Assembly (NCBI GenBank): GCA_037976565.1
Contig: CP137674.1
Span: forward strand, 32,333,047-32,397,046
Origin: Mesocentrotus franciscanus
Taxonomy: Eukaryota > Echinodermata > Echinoidea > Camarodonta > Strongylocentrotidae
Length of the DNA: 64,000 nucleotides
Direction: 5' to 3'
Shown: in pieces, positions 9,770 to 22,284 of the stretch
Layout: each line of letters begins with the position of its first letter
Position numbering within the stretch: the stretch's first letter is position 1
Program-made: the position numbers and the translations under genes
The notes under the pieces: model-generated
Told to the model about the DNA's origin: nothing
Seen by the model: only the letters and a program-made list of their open reading frames with translations
The model's database searches: none

Positions 9770-10240
9770 AAAGGGCACACTTTGTAAGGAACAGTGGAAA
9801 ATGTCGGTAAAAAAGGTGCACTTTTCAAAGGGCAATTATTAATAAGGAAAGAGACATTAATCAAAGTAACAAACGGAACTTATCATATTTAAAATGGGGC
9901 ATTTATCAGGGGTGATAGGTTTTTTTTAGGAAGGTAAAGGGGCAATTATTAGAAAGAAAAAAGGGGCACTAATCAGAGGGACAAAAGCCACTTAATTGAA
10001 TGGAAAATGGGCACTTACATACCCCAAAATGGACTATTTTCAGAGATGACCTCTTAAAAGGGAAATAAATCACTTACTACAAAGGAAAAGGGAAACTCGT
10101 CAAAGTACAAGGGCACCTATCAGAGGGATAGGGACACTTATCAGAGGTGAAAAGGAACATTGGGGACAAAGGGAAGAGGTGCTTATTAGGAAGAAAATGA
10201 AACATTTTCCCTACTTAAAATGGGCACTTATGAGATAGTT
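9770..10240. repeat. Degenerate minisatellite (GGGCACTTATCAGAG-like)
   Basis: Words of the form AAAGGGGCACTTATCAGAGG recur irregularly about every 25-40 bp across 470 bp. The units are strongly diverged, implying an old array. Confidence 0.6.
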
Positions 10241-10605
10241 GAAAAAAGCGAAGTTCTAGTTTAATTTCTCTCTTTCTTTATTATTTACTTTAATTTTCTC
10301 TTTTTCAACTCTAATCAATTGAAACGGCCATTAAAAAAAAATCATTCGTGGCATAGAAGGATTCATCGGCTTGCAACGAACAGTCACGTATCACGTATCA
10401 CGTGTCACGTTCACGTTTTGCGCTGTTTCGTAAAATAGGTGACTCTAATTAACGAAGTGTAGGGCCTACCATTCGTTGTTTTCCACGCCGGTAAAACACG
10501 AATGATCACGTCTACCAAAACGTGACGTGAGTGTTTAATCAATGTTTTTAAAATTGCAAGCGCTTGTTACTAAGACTAGTCATGACATCACCGTAATATG
10601 GCCGC

Positions 10606-11480
10606 TACAATTGAAACCAATTGAAATCCTTTTTAAAGTCTAATGGGGCCAATTGGTCTAATTGAAATCCCATGAAAGTCTAATGGGGCCAATTTAAATC
10701 TTTTTTTAAAGTCTAATGGGGCCAATTGGACCAATTGAAACCAATTGAAATCCCATTAAAGTCTAATGGGGCCAATTGGTCCAATTGAAACCAATTAAAT
10801 TCAATTGGTGTTCAATTAGTTTCAACCAATAGGACCAATGCTCAATAGAAACCAATTGGACCAATAGAAACCAATAGGATCAATAGAAATCAAATAGACC
10901 AATAGAAACCAATAGGACCGATATGATCAATAAGATCACTAGAACCCAATGGGACCAATAGAAACCAATAGGACCAATAGAAACCAATAGAAACAGTCCA
11001 ATAGAAACCAATAGAAACCAACAGATCTTTGTATCTCATGAATATTCATTAGTATACTCTACACGTGTCACAGAAAAATACATTTATCATGATTTGTTAA
11101 GCAAATTATGACAATGCACATCAATTTTGTGATTTGTATTTTCCTTCAGCAATTATTGACCAATAGATTATTTGTCTGATCATGTTACAATTACATGCAC
11201 GTTTTAGCAATAGATATATTGATTATATGATTACAAACCAAGAAATAACATGTATGTTTATTATATATGTTTGTACGAGCCTCAAATTTAACTAAAGTTA
11301 ATCTTAAATTCACTTCAAATGATCTTTGTGATGGAGTTAATGCATTTGAGATTAGAATATACCTATTAATTGATGGACAGTTGCCAAAATTGATTGTGAA
11401 GTATCGATTTATCAATAGTTCTCGATTTACCAATTGCCAGTTGGTTTCAATGGGGACCAATTGCCTTTTGGTTTCAATAG
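10606..11480. repeat. Fold-back element, left inverted arm
   Basis: It is inverted relative to 14955-15905. The outer part is repeats built on CCAATTGAAACCAATTGAAA and GTCTAATGGGGCCAATTGG, then about 19-bp units such as GGACCAATAGAAACCAATA. These are followed by about 400 bp of non-repetitive DNA (11031-11430) and CCAATTGCCAGTTGG. Confidence 0.88.
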
Positions 11481-11745
11481 GTACCCATTGTTTCACTTTC
11501 CATGTACTCCAAATTGCCAATTGGTATTCAATTTGGATTCAATGGGGACATTCAATGGGGACCAATTGCCTTTCGGTTTCAATGGGAACCAATTGCCTTT
11601 CGGTTTCAATGGGGACCAATTGCCAATTGGTTTCAATAGGTACCCATTGTTTCACTTTCCATGTACTCCAAATTGCCAATTGGTATTCAATTGGGATTCA
11701 GTGGGGACATTCAATGGGGATTCAATTGGATTTTCGTCTTGGGTT
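11481..11745. repeat. Inner minisatellite, left
   Basis: Continues the CAATTGG-type repeats. A block with GTACCCATTGTTTCACTTTC and CATGTACTCCAAATTGCC occurs twice, about 160 bp apart. It ends CAATTGGATTTTCGTCTTGGG, a word also found at the far right edge of the whole element (16046-16066). A 173-residue open frame here is only repeat. Confidence 0.75.
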
Positions 11746-12548
11746 AAAAAGAAACACATGTGACATCCTGGCTCCACAAACCTCCTGATGATTTTCTTCT
11801 AAGGCAACAAGGAAGTAATAAAACAAAATGTTTCACGGAACAAGTACGTACATCATCACGTGAAATAGAAGGGTTAAAATTGTCCATATTCCCTGGTGAA
11901 TATTATCTTACCAGTGACAGGAGGAGGAGGGGCAGGGGCCTGTGCAAATGACTTGTTGTGGGGTCACTAGGGAGCTGATGGTATAAGGTAATGACCTGAG
12001 GAGCACAACTGACATCCGAAAACTTCAGATCAAGCGAAAAAAGAACAAACAAAAACAAAGATTAACCAAACAAAATGTGAAAATTAAAACAAATGAGAAC
12101 ACAAAAATCAAACCCACAATCAATGAAATATCACCTCGATCTCGGGGGCAGGAGGGGGGTGTTTGTGTAGCACCTTGAGAAAAAAAACCTTCACCTCCGG
12201 CTCGAATGCCTACGAGAAGAAGGGGTAAGGTAGGACTCTGTGAGACCCCAGCTCTTATCTTGGTCACTACACGACTGCGAGCCAGTCTTGTGGCACAAGA
12301 AAAAAGAAATGAAACAAACGAAGGTAAATTGCTTAAATTACACATGAATCTATCGTTATTCCTAACGATATGGATATTAAAATAAGACGTGAACCAGATG
12401 GATTTTGACTTGTATCATAGGCCTACTTAAACGGAGTATTAATGCCCTTCTAACTCTCGTCATGGTCAAGGAATCCACTCAAGGAAATCAGTCTGCATGC
12501 ACAGACTCCGCTTTGACACTTTACCACAAATCCTAAAGCATTGAGCAG

Positions 12549-12766
12549 CACTGGCGGACTGATGGGGGGCTTGGGGGCGGGCAGTTGTCCCCCCTCAATA
12601 AAATTAAAAAGTGGTTTATTTCTAATTCGATACCAGTGATTTACAAATGTTGCCGAAGTGACATGATTTTCCGATGTTTTTTCTCATTTTTTTGTAAATT
12701 ATACTTTTTTATGATGCGGATTTTTTTTCTGCACCACAAAAAAAGTTTTTGCTCATTACGCCACTG
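12549..12766. mobile_element. hAT-type MITE (GGCGTACTGA family), 218 bp
   Basis: Ends are CACTGGCGGACTGATG and the inverted TCATTACGCCACTG. The interior shares AGTGGTTTATTTCTAATTCG with the copy at 44823-45481. I found no matching 8-bp flanks, so the target duplication has decayed. Confidence 0.72.
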
Positions 12767-13129
12767 AAGTCTAGCTCTGGCTGCATCAAATAAGCTAAGT
12801 AGAGCCCTCAGCCTAGCTAGCCTCACTGTGCAGACACTATACGCACAGCGACTGGCAAGGCTTTGTGTCTCCAAACTATCAGGACATCTGCCTAGTACAA
12901 GTAGGCCTGCTGCAAACATAGTACACTTTGTTTGCAAGATCATGGTTGCGAACTTTTTCCATTTTTTTACAAAGTAGGCCTAGGCCGGATACGAGGTGGT
13001 TGTTATTTCCTGTTATTTTGAACTCTCATGATCTTTCTTTCCGTTTCTAAGTGTAGAGGTCACCTCAGATGATCTAGGGATCAACAGAGTCTATATACAA
13101 AAGTCCCAGAGAAAAGGGTATATATATAA

Positions 13130-13250
13130 AGATAGAGAGAGAGAGAGAGATTGAGAGAGGGAGGGGGAGAAAAAGTGGGAGGAGGGAAGAGAAAGAAAGT
13201 GAGAGATAGAGGGATAATGAGAGAGGGTCAGAGAGAGAAAGAGAGACAAA
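13130..13250. repeat. GA-rich microsatellite
   Basis: Imperfect GAGAGA with GGGA interruptions over about 120 bp. Confidence 0.8.
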
Positions 13251-14584
13251 GAGTATGGAAATATTGCCTCTGACAAAGTCTACGTAGTCAGAACAAATTA
13301 TTATTGGACTTATTCCTCTAAATTAAATGTTATGATAATTCAGTTTATTTGGCATCATAAAAAACATTAATCATAAATACAGAATTAATGATAGGCCAGG
13401 ACCTCTAAGAAGCAACTTGTGCTTGTACATGAGGCCCCTATCAAGGAAAACTCAATATTAACTTAAATAGCGAAATAAATAAAAACTTACTCGTTATATA
13501 TACGTACGTTAAGAAGAAGAAAGAAAAAAAAAGGACCGACCATTAACTATCAGCAGGTATCACCCATGTATATGCACTTAACCACAATCACACACAAACA
13601 CACAAGAGCAATACAAAACTAGAACTGCAATCGTATTAGAACGATATGCATGCATTGACGCCCGTTTTTTTTTTTACGTGACAGATGAAAGAGCCTCTCT
13701 TGAATTATCCAGAGGAATTTGTTAGACGGATGTAGCATCTAGGATAGTGGAGATAATTGGGCCGAAAGAAAGGCTTCATTAATTACGGCCTGAAAAGACA
13801 AAATGGCGCCTGGAAGGTCACGCATGAGTGATTTCGGAAAACGAAGAGTTCAGTGACATTGATTGGATGCTATAGATTATGCCCTCGAATTTGGTAAGGA
13901 ATCGGGATAGCGGAAGGGACAGGGTTCACAATCACTGCGTGCAAAACGAATCGGATTTGGTATGTATTGTCTTGACTCGTGCTGTGGCCCAAATGGCCTT
14001 CCATACTAATATAATCATGCAGGATATAAAATTGCTTTAAAAATGCCCGCCTTGACAGATTAAAAAAATCCGGCTTCGAGATGCCCTGCGTTTGGCCACC
14101 CAGAATATGCTTGCAAAATTTCAAGGAAATGAAAGAACGAAAAGGGGGCGAATGGCGTTCTGAAAAAATGACGTCATAGCCAAAACTTATTATAATAATT
14201 TGTGCGGGAACCCAGTAGCAGGATTTTTTTGTTACCTTTGACGTCATGTTGAGGTAATGCAACAATACTAAAATACTAACATTTATTTCGCAATTTTCTT
14301 GAAAACTGCGAATTTGGACGGCAATCTTTGCAAGGTCGGTCAGTGATAGGGTATATGTGTCTTGTATTTTATCGAATCTATTTTAGTTCATAGTTAATGT
14401 TTTCCCTAATTCATGTTTAATTAAATGTAATTTATACGAAGTAGTGAAATCTCCTAATAATTGGCAATTTATATTTTGTAGTATTTTCGAAATGCATTGC
14501 ATATAACTAAATCATCAGTAATTAAGAAATATGCTGTAAATTCAGATAAATTGTATAAATACATAGAATTGCACGCACCCCATA

Positions 14585-14954
14585 TTCATTATGCAAATTA
14601 ACTGGTGTCAACTGGTTCAACTGGAAATATGCCCACGGACCAGTTTTCAACTGGTGCAACTGGAAATATGCCCACAGACCAGTTATCAACTGGTGCAACT
14701 GGAAATATGCCCACAGACCAGTTACCAACTGGTGCAAGTACTGGAAATATGCCCACAGACCAGTTATCAACTGGTTCAACTGGAAATATGCCCACGGACC
14801 AGTTTTCAACTGGTGCAACTGGAAATATGGAAATATGTGCATCATGGACCAGTTAGAATCAACTGGAACCAGTTGAATTTAACTGGTTCCAGTTGAAGTT
14901 AATTGGAACCAGTTGAAAATTTCAACTGGTGGTAACTGGTTTTTCCTTCTGGGG
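14585..14954. repeat. Inner minisatellite, right: 39-bp units
   Basis: About six units of 39 bp containing CTGGAAATATGCCCAC and AGACCAGTTATCAACTGG. As 39 is a multiple of three, open frames run on both strands (for example a repeating TGNMPTDQ peptide). That follows from the period and is not evidence of a protein. Confidence 0.85.
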
Positions 14955-16066
14955 CATTGAAACCGAAAGGCAACTGGTCCCCATTGAAACCAACTGGCAA
15001 TTGGTAAATCGAGAACTATTTATAAATCGACACTTCATAATCAATTTTGGCAACTGTCCATCAATAGGTATATTCTAATCTCAAATGCATTTACTCCATC
15101 ACAAAGATCATTTGAAGTGAATTTAAGATTGACATTTGAAAAAATTGAGGCTCGTACAAACATATATAATAAACATACATGTTTTTTCTTGGTTAGTAAT
15201 CATATAATCAATATATCTAATGCTTAAACGTGCATGTAATTGTAACATGATCAGACAAAATAATCTATTGGTCAATAATTGCCGAAGGAAAATACAAATC
15301 ACAAAATTGATGTACATTGTCATAATTTGCTTAACAAATCATGATAAATGTATTTTTCTGTGACACGTGTAGAGGATACTAATGAATATTCATGAGATAC
15401 AAAGATCTGTTGGTTTCTATTGGTTTCTATTGGACCGTTTCTATTGGTCCTATTGGTTTATATTGGTCCTATTGGTTTCTATTGGTCCCATTGGGTTCTA
15501 TTGGTCTTATTGATCATATCGGTCCTATTGGTTTATATTGATCTAATTGGTTTCTATTGGTCCTATAGGTTTCTATTGGTCCAATTGGTTTCTATCGAGC
15601 ATTGGTCCTATTGGTTTCTATAGGTCCTATTGGTTGAAACCAATTGAACACCAATTGAATTTTCAATTGGTTTCAATTGGACCAATTGGCCCCATTAGAC
15701 TTTAAAAAAGGATTTCAATTGGTTTCAATTGGCCCCATTAGACTTTAATGGGATTTCAATTGGTTTCAATTGGTCCAATTGGCCCCATTAGACTTTAAAA
15801 AAAGATTTCAATTGGTTTCAATTGGCCCCATTAGACTTTAATGGGATTTCAATTGGACCAATTGGTCCCATTAGACTTTAAAAAGGATTTCAATTGGTTT
15901 CAATTGGACCAATTGAAGTCCAAAATAGGGCCAATTGGACCAATTGAAACCAACTGAAGTCCTATTAAAGTCCCATTGAGACCAATTAAAACCAATGGGA
16001 ACCAATTGAAACCAATTAAAAATTCAATTGGTGTTCAATTGGTTTCAATTGGATTTTCGTCTTGGG
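14955..16066. repeat. Fold-back element, right inverted arm
   Basis: 14955-15905 is the reverse complement of 10606-11480, including the non-repetitive 400-bp core and the outer CCAATTGGTTTCAATTGG arrays. An additional 160 bp of the same repeats extends to 16066. Long inverted arms made of short direct repeats are the described architecture of sea urchin TU and Drosophila FB elements. Confidence 0.87.
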
Positions 16067-16316
16067 CAGTCAATAGTCTTCTGAAAAGTGCCCTCATACT
16101 GCGATCCCCATTGGTTTACGTGTTAAAATTGTCTTTGTGCGAGCGCAGACACCATACAGTGTTTTTTGTCTGCGATTCCCAAATGATTGTAACTTTCAGT
16201 CATTTTTCCGGCGAAGATTAACAGACAGTGTCTCAGTTTTGTTGTGATGTTTTAACTAATCTTTACTCAAGAAAAGGATAAGGTAAGAATTCTCGGTAGA
16301 TTTTTGTGTCAATTCG

Positions 16317-17470
16317 GTATATAAAAGAGATATCGACTGCTTTAATATTCGAGGACTGGCTGTTTCTATACTGGCTCGCGGGAAAGTTGCATCTTGCCAT
16401 CTTGTAATAGCAGAGAAAATCACAAGATCCTTAGACAAGAAGATTCAGACAGATGTCCTCATATTCGACCTTTTCGAGGCATTTGGCAAGGTGCCACATG
16501 AAAGTTTACTGAAGAAGATTGCACACTATGGAATAATTAAGAGATCAAACCAATGAATGGATCCGGACATGGCTTACTACAAGAACACATGCAGAGAGTA
16601 TTATTGATGGAGAAGCGTCTTCTATACAGTTCAAGTCGACTCCGGGGTACCGTAAAGTACACTGTTGGGACCGTTGATGTTTCTGCAGTACTTTAACAAT
16701 TAACATCGAGTACAACATACATTCATCCATAACATTATTCGCGGACGACTGCCTTCTATTTAGAGAAATAAAGACAACAGTAGGTACAACCAAACTACAG
16801 AAAGATCTAATTGACACCTTGAACACATTTACAGGAGACTGGCAAATGGATTTCCACACTATGAGACTACACAGGAAGCGAGAACCAATCATCCGCAGTG
16901 GTACAACTTAGGAGGGGATATCTTGCAAGCCGTACCTAGTCAAACCTATCTTAGAATGGAAATTCATGAGCAACTCAGCTGGAAGCCTCATATCAATGCC
17001 GTCGCTGCGAAAGCAGGAAGAACTTTGGGATTCCCAAGTAGGAAACATCAGCAAATACTCATCGCACATCAAACAACAGGCTTACATCTCCTTGGTACGA
17101 TCGCAACTGGAATATGCCTTCATCGTCTGGTATCCATAGAGACAAAACCAGATTGGCGGTTTGACCAGCTCGAAAAAATCCAAAGAAGGGCAGTAGGCTT
17201 ACGCTTCATAATTATGCGGAAACTACCAGCGAGATGCCAGCGTCATAAAAATGAGAGAAGACCAGCTAGCACTCCCACCCCTAAGGAGAGACGTACGCAG
17301 GCAAGCCCGAGTAACCATGTTTTACAAAGCCGTCAATCAACAAGTCGCAGTAACAATTCCAGACTACATCCAAGCAAGACTCCGTTTCTTCCCAAGAACA
17401 CTCCGGGACTGGGATGAGCTCCCTACCCGCCAACTTCATTGAACTGCCATCTGTGGAGCAGTTCAAGGGA
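16317..17470 (+). pseudogene. Broken non-LTR retrotransposon reverse transcriptase
   Basis: Across shifting frames one reads IFDLFEAFGKVPHESLLKKI near 16465, FADDCLLFREI at about 16738 (the catalytic FADD box), LSWKPHINAVAAKAGRTLGF near 16975, ISLVRSQLEYAFIVWYP near 17085 and QLEKIQRRAVG near 17165. These are the thumb and C-terminal motifs of Jockey/CR1-like LINEs in the expected order. Frameshifts and stops break it, and neither the endonuclease domain nor a 5-prime end is present. It is a dead, truncated copy. The right end abuts duplicated segment c. Confidence 0.87.
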
Positions 17471-17663
17471 TCGAGCCATCAGTGCCTAAATCATAGGAGG
17501 AGATGTTTCTACTCGCCGCACAACTTGTATACGCACGCTGCACTTGTCACTATTATTGTGACTACCACGAGAGACACCACGCCACAATCTTTCCTCGTTT
17601 GGTTTCTGAAAAGCCTAGTTTCTGAAAAGACTTTCGACGAGTATCGGCATAGAAGTAGAAGGC

Positions 17664-18150
17664 ATAAGCAAGGAAGCCCGTAAAAAAAGAATTTAGTCAA
17701 TTCGTCCCGTATCAAGTATCATATCCTTATCAATGCAACGAACACACGGCAAAAAGTCTGCCACACCCCCTGACGAAAATAAACAATAATATTGATAAAA
17801 AACATGTAGTAGAAAACTACAAGTTATTATGAATAGCTTGTAGTAGGGAAGATACATTCAACTGAATTAAAATAACAGGAGACATATCGAGTTTTAAGGC
17901 ATTGAATGATGGTTACAGTCTACAAGCTACTCTTGATTACCACATTTTTGGGTTATAAATACAAACAGTTAATGAATAAATATATTAACATGCAATATCG
18001 AGTTTCTATTCACTTTTATCCTACTTTACAAAGTTCCAATGCACGCACTTAAACCATGGTACTAGGATTCCATGCCTAAAGTTAATCAACACTGAATAGG
18101 TTTATATTTATATTTAAAAGACAATTTTCCCTATCTAGCTATTTTTACAT
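17664..18150. repeat. Duplicated segment c, left copy
   Basis: About 480 bp matches 32541-33000 in the same orientation with substitutions and short indels. It begins right after the reverse-transcriptase relic. There are no coding signs. Confidence 0.85.
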
Positions 18151-18227
18151 ATCCTTCATAATTGTATTAGTACAAATTCGTGAGATCATCATCAGTGGGG
18201 GTGGGGGGGGGGGCGTGGGGTTAGTGA

Positions 18228-18236
18228 GCACTAAAA

Positions 18237-18290
<54 letters not shown>
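18228..18290. repeat. Poly-A followed by (AT)n
   Basis: About 20 A bases lead into about 25 AT repeats. Confidence 0.9.
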
Positions 18291-18291
<1 letters not shown>

Positions 18292-18330
18292 ACTCAACAA
18301 TGATGGGGGTTTGGGTGACACTTAAAAACA

Positions 18331-18530
18331 TAAAGTCTTCTCTTTTGCCTTCAGATTTAACGGAAAGTATTCATCAACTAGCACTAATCTTCATGAATAT
18401 TTGTCCTTTTTAATATTTTCTGACATAACTCTTGAAATATTTGTGAAATATTGCATGTGAACTTCTTCAAATTACTGTTTTAATTAACCATATCCGGACA
18501 TACGACGTCTGGGTATATTATAATTATCAA
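18331..18530. repeat. Direct repeat flanking the hairpin, left copy
   Basis: Matches 19213-19430 with substitutions: CTTTTGCCTTCAGATTTAACG at the start and CGGACATACGACGTCTGG at the end. Confidence 0.8.
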
Positions 18531-18699
18531 AAGAAAAACAGTTCTTTAAAGAAGAAATAAATATAAGATGCACCCACCATAACGCAAAAATGTGAAAATG
18601 CGGACCTTCAATAACTAAAGCATCAATAGTTATTTACAAATTATTTTTATTTTTTCAAAAAGAAAACCGTTGAATGTCTCAATTTAATGCGCGTTCAGC

Positions 18700-19168
18700 C
18701 GTACCCTGGACAACCACCCCTCGGATAACCACCCCTAGGATAACCACTCTCTAGGACAACTACCCCCTAGGGCAACTACCCCCTGACAACCACCCCTAGG
18801 ACAACTACCCTCCAGGACAACAACCCCCATACAACTACTCCCTAGGACAACCACCCTCTAGGACAACTACCCCCATGAAAACTACCCCCATGAAAACTAC
18901 CCCCAGACAACTACCCCTAGGATAGTTGTCGTAGGGGGTAGTTGTCTGGGGGTTAGTTGTCCGGGGGTAGTGTTGTCCTAGAGGGTGGTTGTCCTAAGAG
19001 TAGTTAGCTGAGGGGTAATCATCCTAGAGGGTAATTGTCCCGGGGTAGTCGTCCTATAGGGTGTTTCCCCCTCTGGGGTAGTTGTCCTGTGGTAGTTGTC
19101 CTAGAGGGTGGTTATCCTAGGGGTGGTTATCCGGAGGGTGGTTGTCCAGGGGGTAGGTGTCCTAGAAC
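18700..19168. repeat. Giant hairpin of 15-17-bp tandem repeats
   Basis: 18700-18920 is an array of CTAGGACAACTACCCC-type units, and 18925-19168 is the same array reversed (GGGGTAGTTGTCCTAG). The outer ends CCTGGACAACCACCCC and GGGTGGTTGTCCAGG pair almost perfectly. The whole is about 450 bp able to fold on itself. Confidence 0.9.
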
Positions 19169-19212
19169 CGCGTTCAGCATCAGTTAAATTGCATACCAGA
19201 CGCCTTACACAA

Positions 19213-19430
19213 ATAAAGCCACCACTTTTGCCTTTGGATTTAACGAAATGTATGCATCAAATAGCACTAGCCATTATAAATATCTGTCCTTTATAATATT
19301 GTCTAACATAAGTTTTAAAATATTTATGAAATATTGCGAGTAAATGTCTTCAAATAACAGTTTTAAACGTCCAACTGTCCGGATACACAACCTGTCCGGA
19401 CACACAACGTCTGGATATACTGTTCTGGTG
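19213..19430. repeat. Direct repeat flanking the hairpin, right copy
   Basis: Counterpart of 18331-18530, with period about 885 bp including the hairpin. It contains an extra CTGTCCGGACACACAACG. Confidence 0.8.
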
Positions 19431-20029
19431 AATACAGTTGGCCCTATATTGTCAAGGAACAGACTAGAGGATACAGCAATTGATGTGTTGTGAACGACAT
19501 TATTTTGGGGTGAGGGGCGGGGACTAGGACTGAAGATTCGGCTGGGGAGTATCGACGCGACAGACCCACTCAATCTATTCAACCAGCTCTTAGACCTCAA
19601 ATCAACCGGACCCGGCCAGCCAAAATATGTAGCGGCCTGAGGGAAAACTTCGCAAACTCACCATGGGCAGTCAGCCTCTGTCTCCAGGTGAAATAAAGTA
19701 GAGAATGCACTCTATGAAGTGGATTACATCTCCCCCCCCTTTTTTTTTTCTTTTCTTGTGACCATAGTTAAAAAGCATTTGTTACTGGCATAACTTGCAA
19801 AGCCGATCTCTGATCTCCCAGTGCGAAATAAATGTCCCCATCAAAAATACTACAAGGACGCCAGCTTGTGTTGGCCATGACATCGAGTACACGAGTAGTA
19901 AATAATGCTGATTAATTGTCTGAAAGCGTCACCACGCTCTGCACCACGTTACATGTATTATAGCTGATGAGAAGCAAGACGTGTATCGGCGACTGTAAGA
20001 AATATCGTAAAATAACTCTTTTCTTTAAT

Positions 20030-20600
20030 GTTAACTTTCCTTTCTTCTTCATTTTCCTAGAAACGCATTTCTTCGCTCTTCTATCGTTTCTTTTCCTGAT
20101 ATCTACGCTGTCTTCTTATTTGTTTTTTTTTAATTCTTCATTCTCCATATCTCTCCACTATTCATATTTTCACATTTCGAATCAACTACTAGTATTTGTT
20201 CGTATCTCTCCACTCTTCCAAATTACATTTACTCCTCGTAACTACATGTACATGCCATCTCTTCATATTTCTTCACATCTTTTCACTCTCTGCAATTAGA
20301 TCTTTACTCTTCATTATATCTCCACTTTCACATCTTTACTCTTCATATCTTATCTCCACTCCTCACATTTTATCTCTCTTCACTCTTTCTACTTCTATTT
20401 CACCTCTTTCTTCATATTTTCTATACAGTCACTTTTTCTATCTCTTCCATCTATTATACATTTTCAATATCAATGTTTCTTCATTTTTCATACTTCTTCA
20501 CTTTCAATTTTTATTTTTCTACGCTCTGCTCTCCATATCTCTTCCCATTTCCCTCTTTGTATATCTTCACTTTTCAAATCTCATCGCTTTAGTCATCTGC
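20030..20600. repeat. Polypyrimidine tract
   Basis: About 570 bp dominated by C and T (TCTTCATATCTCTTCAC-like words) on the plus strand. Open frames of 110 and 152 codons arise from this composition. Confidence 0.75.
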
Positions 20601-22284
20601 TCGCATCCCATAACGATTTGTACCACTTTAAACATGGACGAGGTCTTTTTTTAACCACATAAAAAAAAAAACTTGCTAACAAAATTAACGTTTGAAACGT
20701 GTTTCGTTTTATTTATAATTTATCTTCATTCGAATCGAATTCAACGGAACGGATTTTCAGGTAATTCTTAAATTATACATCATAACCGCTTTATTTATAA
20801 TACTATTTAGCGATCATTTCTTTACAAACATATTTACACAACTTGAGTTCCAAGTCAAATCATCGGGTTTGCATCTCTTCTCGAAAATGGCAGACCGTCA
20901 AAGTTTTACATTATTTTTCTTATGTTTTTCTTATACAATTGTACAGAGAAATAAGACATAATATTAGCGAATACATTAATCGATATAAATGGTATGAACT
21001 GTCCATGAACCAATGTTGTTTGAACAAGCAAGGACTGTAATAAATAAGTTACTTAATATCATTGTACATGAGGGAAACTAGAATGAAAAGATTTCAGAAG
21101 AAAGAATGGAAAGATTTCAGAAGTAAGAAAAGATGAGCCTCGAAAGAAAAGCACACAGCTAAAGAAAATGCATTTAACAGGTAATCAGAGTTGTCTATAT
21201 TGGCATTTAAAAAAAGTAACACAAAACTAAATGAAATTTCCTGTTTTCTCCAATCAACTGAACACATAAAATGTTTATATGTTTGACCAGAACCAAATGG
21301 AAATGGATATTTATCCGCCATTTCATCTCTTAGTTATCATATATAGAAAGTGATTGGCATGAACGCTATGGAATAATCATCTGTATCAAAGATATCTCCT
21401 AATGAATATATCAATATCAATAAGATAATCACACACATTTGACATTCAGTTTATATGATTTACATTTATAGGAAGTTAAAGGTGATATGATGTACTGATA
21501 TAGACCTAACTTCTCTACCAAGTACACACACACATGTATATATAATATATATATATGACCAACTAACTAGCAAATCAGTTATATCATATTATAAATTGAT
21601 GTGTTTCTCAATGTGATAACATATTGGCAGTAGGTAAAGGGACAGACCTCTAGCATACACAATTGTAACAATATGTGTGGAGTAATCACACAAATCAACA
21701 ACTTTTTCTTGTGAATATCAAGCATACATTCTAATTCTAACACTACTTGTGATATAAGTTGATTGTGTGGGCCCTTGGTTCTCTTAGCACAAGTTTCTGA
21801 GCATGCAGGCAGAGATTTGTCTCTTTTCTTATAAGTTTGCTGTATCGGGCTTCATGGCTCATTTCAGTAAAAAACATGTTTCCTCCCACCAAGGTGTACC
21901 GTCATATGGCAACCTATCTTCTCTCTAAACAGTCCTCCAATGAGAAACGCCTCATCTCTCTCTTTCCCCCATCTTGCTCTTCATACACAAGTACTTTCAT
22001 GAAACCCAGATACATGTTTACTAACTAATACATTTACAGATAAATAACTAAGTGCACAACTGCACATTAAACTAGAATCGGGACAGGTATCTGACCTCAT
22101 AGAGGCAGAATGCCTGCAAACCAGTTCACACATTTCAGAAAAAAAGGCAATGATTATTGCTGCCCAAACGCCTTGCATATGAACACAAACACAGGTATGT
22201 CTACTATAAACATACACAAATGATGATGGCCATCCCCTTTTTTCTATTTCTTGCCAAACATCTGCACTCCTAACCTCTCTCCTT
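20601..22284. other. Intergenic, nothing recognised
   Basis: AT-rich sequence downstream of the receptor gene with a small TATA run at about 21537-21555. Part of it could belong to the receptor's 3-prime UTR if polyadenylation is distal. Confidence 0.45.

Larger units (their letters stand above)
11746..14584. other. Interior of fold-back element, no gene recognised
   Basis: About 2.8 kb between the repeat arms. It holds a small hAT-type MITE (12549-12766), a GA microsatellite (13130-13250) and two TGACGTCA palindromes near 14167 and 14241. Open frames are short and have no recognisable transposase motifs. Confidence 0.55.

Noticed and set aside
11267..11788. 173-codon open frame
   Set aside because: It spans the fold-back arm core and the inner CAATTGG repeats; its sequence is repeat-derived and not domain-like.
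12170..12320. Possible tRNA-like sequence on the minus strand with ATTCGAGCC
   Set aside because: The A-box spacing and the cloverleaf stems do not hold up by eye.
14522..14896. Overlapping open frames of 65-107 codons on both strands with repeating peptides
   Set aside because: They come from a 39-bp minisatellite whose period is a multiple of three. There are no splice context, signal or domain features.
20196..20654. 152-codon open frame
   Set aside because: Polypyrimidine tract producing Ser/Leu/Phe-rich translation only.
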